62,600 bases of DNA from JADCGM01 sp943368345 (GCA_943368345.1 CALRKY020000019.1:1-62600), one strand, 5' to 3'; shown: positions 24,950 through 33,768, numbered from the stretch's first letter. The notes: generated by a model from the letters alone, not told the origin. A program made the numbers and translations.

Positions 24950-25411
24950 ATGACTACGCAAATTCCGGACGGATTCATCGAACTGCCGTTCAAGACCGGC
25001 TTTGTCGGGGTCAACGGCCCGCTCTATTGCCGGGTGGTGGACGGGGAACTGTGGCTCGGGTTTCGGGTCGAGGAGCGGCATTGCAACCCGATGGGCATCT
25101 GCCACGGCGGCATGATGGCCTTGTTCGCCGACATGCAGTTGCCCTTTGCCGCGCGGATGCAGGCCGGGCTTGCCGACCGGTTCATGCCGACGATGAGCCT
25201 GACCACCGACTTTCTGGCAACCGCGCCGCTCGGCTGCTGGGTGGAGGGGCAGACCCAGGTGCTGCGCAAGACCCACAAGACCCTGTTTGCCCAGATGCTG
25301 GCAACCGCCGACGGCGAGCCATGTCTGCGCGCCAACGGTATCTTCAAGATCGGCCCCGTCGTGCCATTCGGCGGCGCCATGGAACGCCTGCTGAAGGGCG
25401 AGGCGATTTAG
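24950..25411 (+). CDS. PaaI-like hotdog thioesterase
   Basis: A 153-aa hotdog-fold protein. The motif NPMGICHGGMMALFADMQLPF contains the HGG turn of PaaI/4HBT acyl-CoA thioesterases; LTTDFLATAPLGCWVEGQTQ is the second half. It probably hydrolyses an acyl- or aryl-CoA. ATG 24950 is preferred; a TTG two codons earlier is possible. Confidence 0.85.
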   Translation: MTTQIPDGFIELPFKTGFVGVNGPLYCRVVDGELWLGFRVEERHCNPMGICHGGMMALFADMQLPFAARMQAGLADRFMPTMSLTTDFLATAPLGCWVEGQTQVLRKTHKTLFAQMLATADGEPCLRANGIFKIGPVVPFGGAMERLLKGEAI

Positions 25412-25883
25412 GCTCTCACCCGCTAATTTCGGGTCGCCTACGCACGACCTGAGCGGCGAGAATTGGGTGGGGAGCTGCCCGACCGCTTTGGGGGGCAAGC
25501 CGAACGACAGAGCTGCCGTAAATTGCAACCAACCGACATGGCGGCTTTCGGCCCCAAAGGCACCGAGCCGCCGTTGGAGTAACCGATCAGTCGGCATTGC
25601 GCCCCCAACTTGGCCATCGATCCTGTCGCCGTGGTTTCCCGAAAGGGGCCGGATGTACTTGAACATCGGTAGGTTGGCCGCCGTTTGCAAATAGTTGGTC
25701 CGTACAGGTTCCTCCCCCTCAATTGATGTGATGGGGAGGATAAGAATGCGCAGACATTGGCGTGTACGCAACGGCGGGTTTTGCAGCGCGCTGCCACATG
25801 CCGCTGGTCTCCTGTAACGATTCGGGGGTAGGTAATCTCCTGGTAGGATCGTGTTTTCTCGGTCCGGTCAGCTGGGGGAGTAG
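25412..25883. other. Long intergenic region with a dispersed repeat
   Basis: No convincing gene is visible in these 472 bases. Positions 25444-25475 match 51046-51077 at 29 of 32 positions (core GAATTGGGTGGG), a dispersed non-coding repeat. The last part holds the promoter region for the PfpI-like gene, whose ATG follows a GGGGGAG ribosome site. Confidence 0.5.
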
Positions 25884-26507
25884 ATGCAGAAGCGGGTGTT
25901 GATCCTGTTGTCGAATGGCTTTGAAGTCATGGAGGCGGGCTGTTTTACCGAGGTTTTTGGCTGGGCATCGATTTACGGCGATACTCGCTTTGACCAGCTT
26001 TCGGTTGGGCTGCGCAGCCCAATCAGGTCGACATTCGGGTTCGACGTGATCCCCGAAGCGCTGTTGAGCGACATCAAGGCCGATGATTTCGATGCTCTGG
26101 TCATTCCGGGCGGCTTTGGTGATGCCGGCTTCTATGAAGACGCGCTTTGTGAACCATTTCTTGAGATCATCCGGAATTTCGACAGGCGGAAGGCACCGAT
26201 TGCAGCGGTTTGCGTAAGTGCGTTGTCGCTTGCTGCGGCAGGAGTGCTCACCGGCAAGCGGGCGACGGTCTATCATCAGATCGGCGGTGCAAGGAAAGCC
26301 GAACTGGAAAGCCGTGGTGTCATATTCGTTGACCAGCCGCTGGCTATCGACGGTCACCTGATGACATCAACCGGGCCCGGCACCGGCATCGAACTGGCCT
26401 TGAAGCTTCTGGAATGCTTGTCCACACCAGCGTTTTCGCAGGAGATCCGCATGCGCATGCGCGTACCGACTCCTGATCCAGCATGGTATCGTGGCGCGCA
26501 GGTGTGA
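25884..26507 (+). CDS. DJ-1/PfpI family protein
   Basis: A 207-aa class I glutamine amidotransferase-like protein. The nucleophile elbow is AVCVSALSLAAAG with Cys at about residue 110, and the acidic partner may lie in the FGDAGFYEDAL region. Family members include glyoxalases, deglycases and proteases. It is a paralogue of the protein at 29168-29800. It is convergent with the GST at 26539 and has no RTTCC-N7-GGAAT box upstream, so it may lie outside the LysR regulon. Confidence 0.85.
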   Translation: MQKRVLILLSNGFEVMEAGCFTEVFGWASIYGDTRFDQLSVGLRSPIRSTFGFDVIPEALLSDIKADDFDALVIPGGFGDAGFYEDALCEPFLEIIRNFDRRKAPIAAVCVSALSLAAAGVLTGKRATVYHQIGGARKAELESRGVIFVDQPLAIDGHLMTSTGPGTGIELALKLLECLSTPAFSQEIRMRMRVPTPDPAWYRGAQV

Positions 26508-26538
26508 ACGGCCGGTCCGCCAACACCTGGGAGCTGGA

Positions 26539-27153
26539 TCAGGCTAGCGCTTTCAGCGCTCGCACTGTCGCGGGGCGCGTTTCGATCCTTTCAGCCCAAG
26601 CGCGGAGGATGGGAAAATCCATAAGATCAAAGCCGGCATAGTTGGCACTGCGGACCCATGAGAAATGGGCGATATCGGCGATCGAGTAGCATTCGCCATT
26701 AAGCCAGTCGACGTCGCGCAGGCGCGCTTCGACGAGCCGGAGATAGCGGTCAGCCTCTCCTGCGAAGCGACCGAGCGCGTAGGGGTCTGGCGAGTTCAGC
26801 GACCGGAAATGCGCGGCGTTCCCCATCATCGGCCCAAGCCCTGCCACTTGCAGGACCAGCCAGCTTAGCGTTTGTCCGCGCGCGATCGGCGTGGTGCCCA
26901 TCAGACCGCCGAATGTCTGGGCGAGGTAGAGCAGGATCGCACCGGATTCGAAGACGGTGACAGGCGTGTCCCCGCCGTCGTGGTGCCGGATGGCCGGGAT
27001 CCTCGCATTGGGATTGATCTGCAGATATTCGGCCGAACGCAAATCGGGCGAGCCCAGCGCCATTTTCCGGATCGCGTGGGGAACGCCAAGCTCCTCCAGC
27101 GCGATCGGCACCTTGATGCCGTTGGGGGTGTTGGCGGTGTAGACTTCGATCAT
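26539..27153 (-). CDS. Glutathione S-transferase
   Basis: A 204-aa GST: N-terminal thioredoxin-fold domain (MIEVYTANTPNGIKVPIALE, then NARIPAIRHHD and FESGAILLYLA) and an all-helical C-terminal half. It resembles the Nu/YfcG-type GSTs with Thr/Asn-Thr active-site regions. It is the last gene of the five-gene operon that begins at 28430, consistent with electrophile detoxification. Confidence 0.88.
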   Translation of the reverse strand: MIEVYTANTPNGIKVPIALEELGVPHAIRKMALGSPDLRSAEYLQINPNARIPAIRHHDGGDTPVTVFESGAILLYLAQTFGGLMGTTPIARGQTLSWLVLQVAGLGPMMGNAAHFRSLNSPDPYALGRFAGEADRYLRLVEARLRDVDWLNGECYSIADIAHFSWVRSANYAGFDLMDFPILRAWAERIETRPATVRALKALA

Positions 27154-27178
27154 GGGAGGCTCCTTTGGCAGGGTGGGG

Positions 27179-27361
27179 TCACATCACCCGCATGATCGAT
27201 TCCACCAGCGGCAGTTCGCAGCGGATGGACTGCAGAACTGATGCACCCCAATCGTGGGTCGGGCCTGTGTCCTGCGGGGGGCAGGGCGCTGCCGGCGCCG
27301 TGGACCGCCTCACGGCCAACAGGCGGGACGCAAGGGTCGTGAGCGGAACGATCGTCATCAT
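27179..27361 (-). CDS. Small hypothetical protein in the GST operon
   Basis: A 60-aa frame whose ATG overlaps the stop of the AhpD-like gene (ATGA), with 25 bases to the GST start. It begins with a short hydrophobic segment (MMTIVPLTTLASRLLAV) and has no recognisable domain. Coupling and operon position are the only support. Confidence 0.4.
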   Translation of the reverse strand: MMTIVPLTTLASRLLAVRRSTAPAAPCPPQDTGPTHDWGASVLQSIRCELPLVESIMRVM

Positions 27362-27705
27362 GGAGTCTCCTTTGCGGTCCGGGCCAGGACGGCCATGGCA
27401 TGGATAGCTTCAATCTCATCGTCACCAAGGCCATCCCGGCGTGCCTTGGCGGCAAACGGGGACGCGAGCAGTTCTGCGGTCGGCGTGATTGCCGAGCCCG
27501 GGGTGCAGGCCAGCGCCACGGCGGCCTGGGCTCGCCGGTCGAAGCAGCGGCGGTCCCGCGCGGCATCGATCTCGGCACCCGAGAGTCCGGCGGCGCGAGC
27601 CGCGCATTCCTTCATCGCCCGCACCCGGGCGCAATCGACCGCGCCGGTCAGCGCCAGTTCGACCTGTATACGGATGCGGTCATCCAGACGCGCAGGTTTG
27701 TGCAT
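27358..27705 (-). CDS. Carboxymuconolactone decarboxylase/AhpD-like protein
   Basis: A 115-aa helical protein. DCARVRAMKECAARAAGLSG followed by EIDAARDRRCFDRRAQAAVA resembles the AhpD/CMD fold, but the usual CxxC-x3-H active site is replaced by C-x8-C, so peroxidase-type activity is uncertain. It sits in the middle of the five-gene LysR-box operon, six bases after the membrane protein gene. Confidence 0.6.
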   Translation of the reverse strand: MHKPARLDDRIRIQVELALTGAVDCARVRAMKECAARAAGLSGAEIDAARDRRCFDRRAQAAVALACTPGSAITPTAELLASPFAAKARRDGLGDDEIEAIHAMAVLARTAKETP

Positions 27706-27711
27706 TTCCAG

Positions 27712-27936
27712 TCACCCGTGCGGTCGGCTCAGGCAATCCCGCCACCAGATTTCGAACAGCGGCAGCAGGAGGGCGCTGAACAGCAGGACAAAGAAGACGG
27801 CCTGAATCCCAAAGGCCACGACGCCGTGGCCGAGGTTGAAGGCGAACGCGCCGAAGCCGATGATGGCGGCAAAGGTGAGAGCATAGCGCAGCAGCCGGGT
27901 CTTGTCATCGGCTAAGCAGGTTGAACGCATCGACAT
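27712..27936 (-). CDS. Small two-helix membrane protein
   Basis: A 74-aa protein with two predicted membrane helices (LRYALTFAAIIGFGAFAFNL and FGIQAVFFVLLFSALLLPLF). Family not recognised. GGAGAAACCCC precedes its ATG. It lies 26 bases after the NTF2-like gene in the same operon. Confidence 0.6.
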   Translation of the reverse strand: MSMRSTCLADDKTRLLRYALTFAAIIGFGAFAFNLGHGVVAFGIQAVFFVLLFSALLLPLFEIWWRDCLSRPHG

Positions 27937-27962
27937 GGGGTTTCTCCGGCTATGGTTGGGGG

Positions 27963-28430
27963 TCAGAAGCCAAAGTCGCTGAGGCCCGGATGATCATTGG
28001 GGCGGCGACCCAGCGGCCAGTGGAATTTGCGATCAGCGGCGTTGATCGGATGTTCGTTGATGCTGGCGATGCGGCGGCGCATCAGGCCATCGGCGTCGAA
28101 CTCCCAATTCTCGTTGCCATAGGCGCGGAACCACTGCCCGCTGTCGTCGTGATATTCATAGGCAAAGCGCACTGCGATGCGGTTGCCATCATGCGCCCAG
28201 ACTTCCTTGATCAGACGGTAGTCGAGCTCGCGCGCCCATTTACGGGTCAGCAGGGCCACGATTTCGGCGCGGCCGGTCACAAACTCGGCTCGATTGCGCC
28301 ACACGCAATCCGGGGTGTAGGCCAAGGCGACGCGCGCGGGATCGCGGCTGTTCCAGCCGTCTTCGGCCAGGCGGACCTTTTCGGCGGCGCTGGCCAGGGT
28401 GAAGGGGGGCAGAGGTGGACGCGTCATCAT
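27963..28430 (-). CDS. DUF1348/NTF2-like protein
   Basis: A 155-aa SnoaL/NTF2-fold protein of the DUF1348 type: KVRLAEDGWNSRDPARVALA, then VAFAYEYHDDSGQWFRAYGN (seen as RFAYEYHDD) and the ending RRPNDHPGLSDFGF. Enzymatic role unknown. It is the first gene of the operon ending in GST 26539, and the LysR-type box at 28573-28589 lies 143 bases upstream. ATG 28430 or 28427 are alternative starts; the longer frame to 28571 would cross the promoter. Confidence 0.8.
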   Translation of the reverse strand: MMTRPPLPPFTLASAAEKVRLAEDGWNSRDPARVALAYTPDCVWRNRAEFVTGRAEIVALLTRKWARELDYRLIKEVWAHDGNRIAVRFAYEYHDDSGQWFRAYGNENWEFDADGLMRRRIASINEHPINAADRKFHWPLGRRPNDHPGLSDFGF

Positions 28431-28572
28431 GTGTCTCCAGCGGATAGGCAGTGAAACGAAGCGGCGGAGGGAGCTGTATGTGGGACGCCCCCGCCTTTCG
28501 GTTGGTGCGCTTGTTGAATTGGGTATGCACGGGGACCTGCCAAAGCAGAATGGCGGAAGAACGGAATACATT

Positions 28573-28589
28573 GTTCCATTTTCCGGAAT
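28573..28589. promoter_or_regulatory. LysR-type box A (GTTCC-N7-GGAAT)
   Basis: GTTCC (28573-28577), seven bases, GGAAT (28585-28589). The core ATTGTTCCA-N6-GGAAT is shared with the boxes at 32850-32866 and 36834-36850. A further GGAAT at 28563-28567 gives a third half-site. It lies in the gap before the NTF2-like operon and directly after the split-barrel protein's stop codon. Confidence 0.6.
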
Positions 28590-29171
28590 TCAGCGGTGGG
28601 CGGCCAGTTCTGCTTCCAGCGCCGCGATGCGGGCGTCCTTCGCCGCCAATGCGGCGGCCACGTCGGCTGCAGGGAACAACTGCGGGATATGCGCCGGGCA
28701 GTTCGGATCCCAGGCGGTGACGCTGAACAGCATCGCCGATTCCGCCCGCATGCGGCTACCGGGCGGCAACAGCGACGCGATCAGGGCCGGATCATCCTCC
28801 ACCACGCGCAGAGTCCCCCACATCTTGACGCGGTGGCGACGCGCATAATCCATCAGGAAAATGAAGGCTTTGGGGTTTTCGGCAAAATTGCCGGTGGATA
28901 CATATTGGCGGTTACCGCGCAGATCGGCAAAGCCCAGCGTGTGCTCGTCGATCACCCGCAGAAAGCCCCTTGGACCGCCGCGATGCTGGATATAGGGTTG
29001 GCCATCGGCGCTGGCGCTGGCGAGGTAGAAACTGTCGCGCTCGGCGATGAAGGCGGCCAGATCTTCGTCGATGGCTGCCGCCATTTCCATGCCGGCATAG
29101 ATGGTGCGCGAACCCTTGCGTGCCTGCACGGCCTTGACCGCGGGCGTGAAGGCGATGTCGGTCGGTTTCAT
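28590..29171 (-). CDS. Pyridoxamine 5'-phosphate oxidase-like (FMN split-barrel) protein
   Basis: A 193-aa protein with the FMN-binding split-barrel pattern: RDSFYLASASADGQPYIQHR, then FADLRGNRQYVSTGNFAENP and MWGTLRVVED. The C-terminus is a charged helix. Such proteins bind FMN or F420 and often act as reductases. ATG 29171 overlaps the stop of the PfpI gene by four bases. It ends the operon that starts at 32549. Confidence 0.85.
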   Translation of the reverse strand: MKPTDIAFTPAVKAVQARKGSRTIYAGMEMAAAIDEDLAAFIAERDSFYLASASADGQPYIQHRGGPRGFLRVIDEHTLGFADLRGNRQYVSTGNFAENPKAFIFLMDYARRHRVKMWGTLRVVEDDPALIASLLPPGSRMRAESAMLFSVTAWDPNCPAHIPQLFPAADVAAALAAKDARIAALEAELAAHR

Positions 29172-29800
29172 GCTGGCGGCACCTGCGGACTGGTCCACCA
29201 TGACTGTGCCGGCAAGGGCACGCGCATCAGGTCGCGGATGCGGGCGCTGGTGCGTTCCGATGTGAGATCGGCGAGGAGGGTGAACGCGACTTCGACTGCG
29301 GTGCCCGGCCCGGTGGAACTGATCAGATTGCCGTCCACCACCACGGCCTCATCGATAAAATTCGCGCCATAGGATTCGAGCTGGGCGCGGCGCCTGCCGC
29401 CGGCCTGGTGATAGGTGGTGGCGAAGCGGCCTGCCAGCACACCGGCTGCCCCAAGCGCCAGAGAAGCGACGCACACCGATGCTACTGACTGCTGCCGACC
29501 GGCGAAATGGCGGATGACGGCGAGGAACGGTTCGGACAGGGCGTCATTGTAGAAACCGGCCTTGCCGAAGCCGCCGGGCACCGCCAGCGCATCGAAACCG
29601 TCAAGATCGAGATCGGTGACCAGCGCATCCGGGATGACCGAAAAGCCGAAGGTGGCCTTTAGCGGTGATCGCAGCCCGGCCGAAACCAGCTCGATCGGCT
29701 CGTCGCCATCGATGTTGGCCCAACCCAGCACATCGGTGAAGCCGGCGGCCTCCATCGGCTCGAACCCGTCTGCGAGCAGAAGCAATACACGTTTGGTCAT
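29168..29800 (-). CDS. DJ-1/PfpI family protein, paralogue
   Basis: A 210-aa paralogue of the protein at 25884-26507, sharing GLRSP-x4-FGFSVIPDAL, VPGGFGKAGFY, and SVCVASLALGAAGVLAGRFA with the nucleophile Cys. Probably handles reactive carbonyls or modified proteins, by family analogy. It lies between the 686-aa fusion (11-base gap) and the split-barrel gene (overlap), in the LysR divergon. Confidence 0.85.
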   Translation of the reverse strand: MTKRVLLLLADGFEPMEAAGFTDVLGWANIDGDEPIELVSAGLRSPLKATFGFSVIPDALVTDLDLDGFDALAVPGGFGKAGFYNDALSEPFLAVIRHFAGRQQSVASVCVASLALGAAGVLAGRFATTYHQAGGRRRAQLESYGANFIDEAVVVDGNLISSTGPGTAVEVAFTLLADLTSERTSARIRDLMRVPLPAQSWWTSPQVPPA

Positions 29801-29811
29801 GCAGATTGTCC

Positions 29812-31872
29812 TTAAAGATCGAGGATCAGGCGGTCGCCGCCGCCGCTGGCAGTGTCGGCCGGCATGGCGCAGCAGATCAGGGCTTCATCAGCGCCCACGC
29901 TGGCCGACGGCGGGGTTTCATAGGCGACGGCGCCGGCAATGATGCGGGTGCGGCAGGTGCCGCAACTACCGCCACGGCAGCTGAATTCCGGCGAGAGCCC
30001 GCGGGCTTCGGCCAAATCGAGCAGGCTGCCACTGCCCGGGGCCCAGCGCGCTTCCTTGGTCGAAGCGGCGAACGCCACTGGCACGGGGGCTGCCGATGGT
30101 TTGGCAGCTGGCGCGGCGGCGGCATCGACACGGCGGCGCATGGAGGCAGGGCCAAAGGCTTCGGCGTGGATGCGACTGTCGGCGATGTTGAGGTCGCGCA
30201 GGCCGTCATAAAGCGACTGCATGAAGGGTGGCGGGCCGCACAGGTAGAAGTCGTGATCGTCAAAGCCGAGCACCTGGCGCAACAAGGCGATGTCGACCCG
30301 GCCGTCAGCGTCGAAATCCACCCCGGCAACCGCGCCTTCTGCATCATCAAGCGTGCGGACCAGCTGCACCTTGCCATCGGCGCGCGCCACCAGTTCGGCG
30401 ATTTCGGCATCGAAGCCGCGTTCGCTGCGGGTGCGGGCCGCCTGAATGAAGATCGTGGGCCGCACCCGCCGCGTGCGCAGCCCTTCATAAACCACGTGAC
30501 GCAGCATCGCGAGCATCGGCGTCACCCCGACCCCGGCACCGATCAGCACGGCGGGCCGGCGTTCGGCTGCATCAATGGTGAAATCACCCGCAGGCGCGCG
30601 GGCCTCGATGATGTCGCCAACGCCAATCTGGTCGTGAAGAAACGCCGAAGCCAGGCCCTGCCGCCGCACGCTGATGCGATAGGCGCCGTCCGACGGCGCG
30701 GTTGACAGCGTGTATGTGCGTATGACGGGCTTGGCTTCGCCCGGAATGGCAAGGCGGATGGGCAGATGCTGGCCGGCGCGGTGTGGGGTGATCCCGGCGC
30801 CATCGGCGGGTTCGAGGTGGAAGGAGCGGATGACCGCGCTTTCATCGACGATGCGCGCAACGCGGAACGGCCGCCACTGCGTTGCCAGCGCCTGCGCCTG
30901 CAGCCGCGACGCCGTGTCTTCCCACGAACCGGTCATCAGCGAATTGGCCGACCAGTCGCGGAACGTCCAGCGCAGCGGCAGCGCCGCCGGGCGGCGCACG
31001 ACGATGCGGGGCCGGAACCGCCAGAGCCGTTCAGCGCCCTGGAAGGCAGCGATTTCGGGGGCTTCAAGGATCACCTCGGCCTCGCCGGTCATCTGCAACA
31101 GGTCGCCGCTGGCGAAATCGACAAAGGTCAGCCCGGCGCGCGGATTGAGCAGGAAATTGCCCAGCGTGTTGAAATGCAGGTTGCCGGCGAAATCGGGAAT
31201 GGTCAGCGCGCCATCGGCTTCGATGCGCACGAAACCGGGCTTGCCGCCGCGATGCGAGGCATCGACCTGACGGCCGGCGTCGCCATCCAGATAGGAGGCG
31301 ACGAAGAATGTATCGGCAGCCGCGATCATGGCGCACGCTGCGGCGTCGAGATGATCCTGCCGCACCATCTTGCCCGGCGCTGCGGCCGGCTTGTCAACCA
31401 TCTGCCAGTCGCGCAACTGGATGTACTGCGGGCAGTTGCCGAAGCTGTGTTCGACATGGACGGCAAATCCTGCATCGCTGCTGCGGCGCACGTGGCCGTT
31501 CATGCGGTTGCGGCGGCGGCTGTGCAACTCGATGCCGAGCAGGCCGATGGCATCGCCATCATTGAGGCCGGCGTTGGCCGGGTCGGTGGCAACACGCGCC
31601 AGTGCAAAGGCCAGGGTGCGCGGATCGGGCGAATGAGCAAAACCCGGCGCGCCGGTCAGCAGCGTGGCCCAGGCATCACCGGCCGAATCGACAGCGCCGG
31701 CGACGAGGAACGGCAGCTGCGCGAAGAATATGCGGTGCTGATCGGGCATGTGGTCGCGGATGACCTTTTGCCCGGCGATCGCCATACGTTCGGCGACGCC
31801 CAGGCCGCGTTGCAGCGTGATTTCGCCAGCGTGCCAGGGAGAGGATATTTCCGTCGAAACTTGGCCGGTCAT
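29812..31872 (-). CDS. Fusion: FMN split-barrel, ferredoxin reductase and 2Fe-2S ferredoxin
   Basis: A 686-aa three-module flavoprotein. Residues about 30-310 form a pyridoxamine-oxidase-like split barrel. About 335-580 are a ferredoxin-NADP reductase module with RTYTLSTAP (FAD), VLIGAGVGVTPMLAML (NAD(P)) and FYLCGPPPFMQSL. About 605-686 are a plant-type ferredoxin with Cys-x4-Cys-x2-Cys (FSCRGGSCGTCRT) and a fourth Cys in LICCAMP. It could pass NAD(P)H electrons through FAD and 2Fe-2S to an FMN-bound substrate or partner. It is the second gene of the LysR divergon. Confidence 0.88.
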   Translation of the reverse strand: MTGQVSTEISSPWHAGEITLQRGLGVAERMAIAGQKVIRDHMPDQHRIFFAQLPFLVAGAVDSAGDAWATLLTGAPGFAHSPDPRTLAFALARVATDPANAGLNDGDAIGLLGIELHSRRRNRMNGHVRRSSDAGFAVHVEHSFGNCPQYIQLRDWQMVDKPAAAPGKMVRQDHLDAAACAMIAAADTFFVASYLDGDAGRQVDASHRGGKPGFVRIEADGALTIPDFAGNLHFNTLGNFLLNPRAGLTFVDFASGDLLQMTGEAEVILEAPEIAAFQGAERLWRFRPRIVVRRPAALPLRWTFRDWSANSLMTGSWEDTASRLQAQALATQWRPFRVARIVDESAVIRSFHLEPADGAGITPHRAGQHLPIRLAIPGEAKPVIRTYTLSTAPSDGAYRISVRRQGLASAFLHDQIGVGDIIEARAPAGDFTIDAAERRPAVLIGAGVGVTPMLAMLRHVVYEGLRTRRVRPTIFIQAARTRSERGFDAEIAELVARADGKVQLVRTLDDAEGAVAGVDFDADGRVDIALLRQVLGFDDHDFYLCGPPPFMQSLYDGLRDLNIADSRIHAEAFGPASMRRRVDAAAAPAAKPSAAPVPVAFAASTKEARWAPGSGSLLDLAEARGLSPEFSCRGGSCGTCRTRIIAGAVAYETPPSASVGADEALICCAMPADTASGGGDRLILDL

Positions 31873-31931
31873 CGCACGCGCCTTTCAGCAGTACCCCGGG
31901 GCCGGCAAGGCCAGCCCCGGGGTTTGGGGGT

Positions 31932-32549
31932 TCAAGCGGCTGCCGACAGGCCAACCGGCGTGCTGACGAAGGGCACGAAGCCCGGAAGCGCTTCGATGCG
32001 CTTCAGCCAGCCCTGCACCGACGGATAGGCATCGAGGCTGACATTACCTTCCGGCGCGCGCGCGATGTAACTGTAGAGCGCGACATCGGCGATGGTCGGG
32101 TGGCGGGCGGCGATCCAGTCGCGGCTCGCCAGTTCGGCTTCGAGGATAGCCAGGATGCCATGAGCGCGGGCGATCACCTCATCAGCGTTGAAACCGGCGC
32201 CGAACACGGTGATCAGGCGGGCCGCGGCCGGGCCAAACGCGATCTGGCCGGCCGCAACCGAAAGCCAGCGTTGCACGGCAGCGCCGCCAACGGGATCGGC
32301 CGGCAGCCAATCGGTCTTGCCGAACTTCTTGGCGAGATAGATCAGGATGGCATTGGCATCGGCGATGATCACGCCATCATCTTCCAGCACAGGCACCTGG
32401 CCGAAACGGTTGAGCGCGAGGAAGGCCGGGGCCTTGTGGGCACCTTTGGCCAGATCGACTTCGACCAGTTCGAAATCGGCGCCGATGAGGGACAGGAACA
32501 GCCGGGCGCGATGGGCGTGACCGGAGAGCGGGTGATAGTGGAGCTTCAT
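31932..32549 (-). CDS. Glutathione S-transferase
   Basis: A 205-aa GST: MKLHYHPLSGHAHRARLFLS at the N-terminus, NRFGQVPVLEDDGVIIADAN for glutathione binding, and a helical C-terminal domain. It is the first gene of the operon divergent from the LysR regulator and probably conjugates or reduces electrophiles. Different subgroup from the GST at 26539. Confidence 0.9.
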   Translation of the reverse strand: MKLHYHPLSGHAHRARLFLSLIGADFELVEVDLAKGAHKAPAFLALNRFGQVPVLEDDGVIIADANAILIYLAKKFGKTDWLPADPVGGAAVQRWLSVAAGQIAFGPAAARLITVFGAGFNADEVIARAHGILAILEAELASRDWIAARHPTIADVALYSYIARAPEGNVSLDAYPSVQGWLKRIEALPGFVPFVSTPVGLSAAA

Positions 32550-32839
32550 GGGTTTGGTCCTTTGCGGTTGGTTGGTTCAGCGGCAGTGGGGCATACCGAA
32601 CAGGGAGAAGAGTGGGGTGAAAGTCCGGCAGGCAGAAGTCTCGAACACAACAAGTGACTATTACGCATAATGGAATGGTTGCGCGCCGCCGCTACGATGA
32701 TGGCCGGAACGTCGGTGGCCAGTTGCCAGACCCTGCGGGGGGACGCGGTGGCGCCATCGAGTTGTAACTGGTGGCGGGGAGCGTCGTTCATGGCCCTTCC
32801 GCTAATTTCATTTGCGAGGCAGCAGAATTACGATAGTTG

Positions 32840-32869
32840 GAAATGGATTATTCCACTGGAAGGAATGAA
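32840..32869. promoter_or_regulatory. LysR-type box B in the divergent GST/lysR region
   Basis: ATTCC (32850-32854), seven bases, GGAAT (32862-32866). The 30 bases 32840-32869 match 36824-36853 everywhere except one base and a 6-base central stretch. The box overlaps the ribosome site of the LysR gene (ATG 32872), which implies autoregulation. The rest of the 322-base gap 32550-32871 shows no gene; an 81-codon minus-strand frame there lacks any support. Confidence 0.7.
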
Positions 32870-32871
32870 CA

Positions 32872-33768
32872 ATGTCGCGATTGCACGCCATGCAGGTGTT
32901 TGTGCGCGTCGCCGAATCCGGCGGCTTTGCTGAAGCCGCACGCCAGCTGAACATGAGCCCGCCGGCCGTCACCCGCGCGGTGGCCAGCCTGGAAGACCTG
33001 ATCGGCAGTCGGCTGCTGACACGCACCACCCGCACCGTGAAGCTGACCGAGCCGGGCGCGCGTTATTTCGAGGATTGCCGCCGCATCCTTTCGGACATCG
33101 CCGAAGCCGAAGCGGCGGCATCGGGTTCCTACACCACCCCGACCGGCACGCTCAGCGTTACCGCGTCGGTGTTGTTCGGCAACAACTACATCATGCCGAT
33201 CCTGCGCGAATTTCTGGATGCCAATCCGCAGGTGAGCGGCCGCGCCATTTTCGTCGATCGCGTCGTCAACATCGTCGATGAAGGCATCGATGTGGCCATC
33301 CGCATCGGCCACCTGCCCGATTCCAGCTACAGCGCCGTCAGGGTTGGCACCGTGCGCCGGGTGGTGTGCGGATCGCCGGCCTATTTCGATCGCCACGGCG
33401 TACCGCAGCACCCATCCGATCTGGCGGGCCACCGCATTATCGCCTCAACCGGCTCTTGGTCGTCGCTGGACTGGCGGTTCGGCAAGGACGAGAAGATCGG
33501 CGTGACCGTCACGCCGCGGCTGTCGTGCAGTACCTATGAAGCGATCGTGGCGGCCGCCGCCGAAGGCTGGGGGCTGGCGCGGCCGCTGTCCTACCAGATT
33601 GCCGCACAGCTTGAATCGGGCGCCTTGCAGACTGTGCTGTCGGATTATGAAATCGAGCCGTTGCCGGTCCACATCGTCCACCCGGAAGGCCGACGAGCAT
33701 CGGCCAAGGTGCGGGCCTTCGTCGATCTGGTGGTCGAACGGCTCCGCGCCGACCGGCACATCAACTAG
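32872..33768 (+). CDS. LysR-type transcriptional regulator
   Basis: A 298-aa LTTR. The N-terminal winged HTH begins SRLHAMQVFVRVAESGGFAE and includes QLNMSPPAVTRAVASLEDLI; the effector domain follows (about 90-298, GYWS-like region IASTGSWSSLDWRFG). It is divergent from the GST/fusion/PfpI operon and convergent with doxX, overlapping its stop by four bases. Shared boxes next to three operons suggest it controls all of them. Effector unknown. Confidence 0.9.
   Translation: MSRLHAMQVFVRVAESGGFAEAARQLNMSPPAVTRAVASLEDLIGSRLLTRTTRTVKLTEPGARYFEDCRRILSDIAEAEAAASGSYTTPTGTLSVTASVLFGNNYIMPILREFLDANPQVSGRAIFVDRVVNIVDEGIDVAIRIGHLPDSSYSAVRVGTVRRVVCGSPAYFDRHGVPQHPSDLAGHRIIASTGSWSSLDWRFGKDEKIGVTVTPRLSCSTYEAIVAAAAEGWGLARPLSYQIAAQLESGALQTVLSDYEIEPLPVHIVHPEGRRASAKVRAFVDLVVERLRADRHIN

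Noticed and set aside
32546..32791. 81-codon minus-strand frame upstream of the GST
   Set aside because: It lies across the promoter region between GST and lysR, has no domain or membrane pattern, and overlaps the GST start; it looks like a chance frame.
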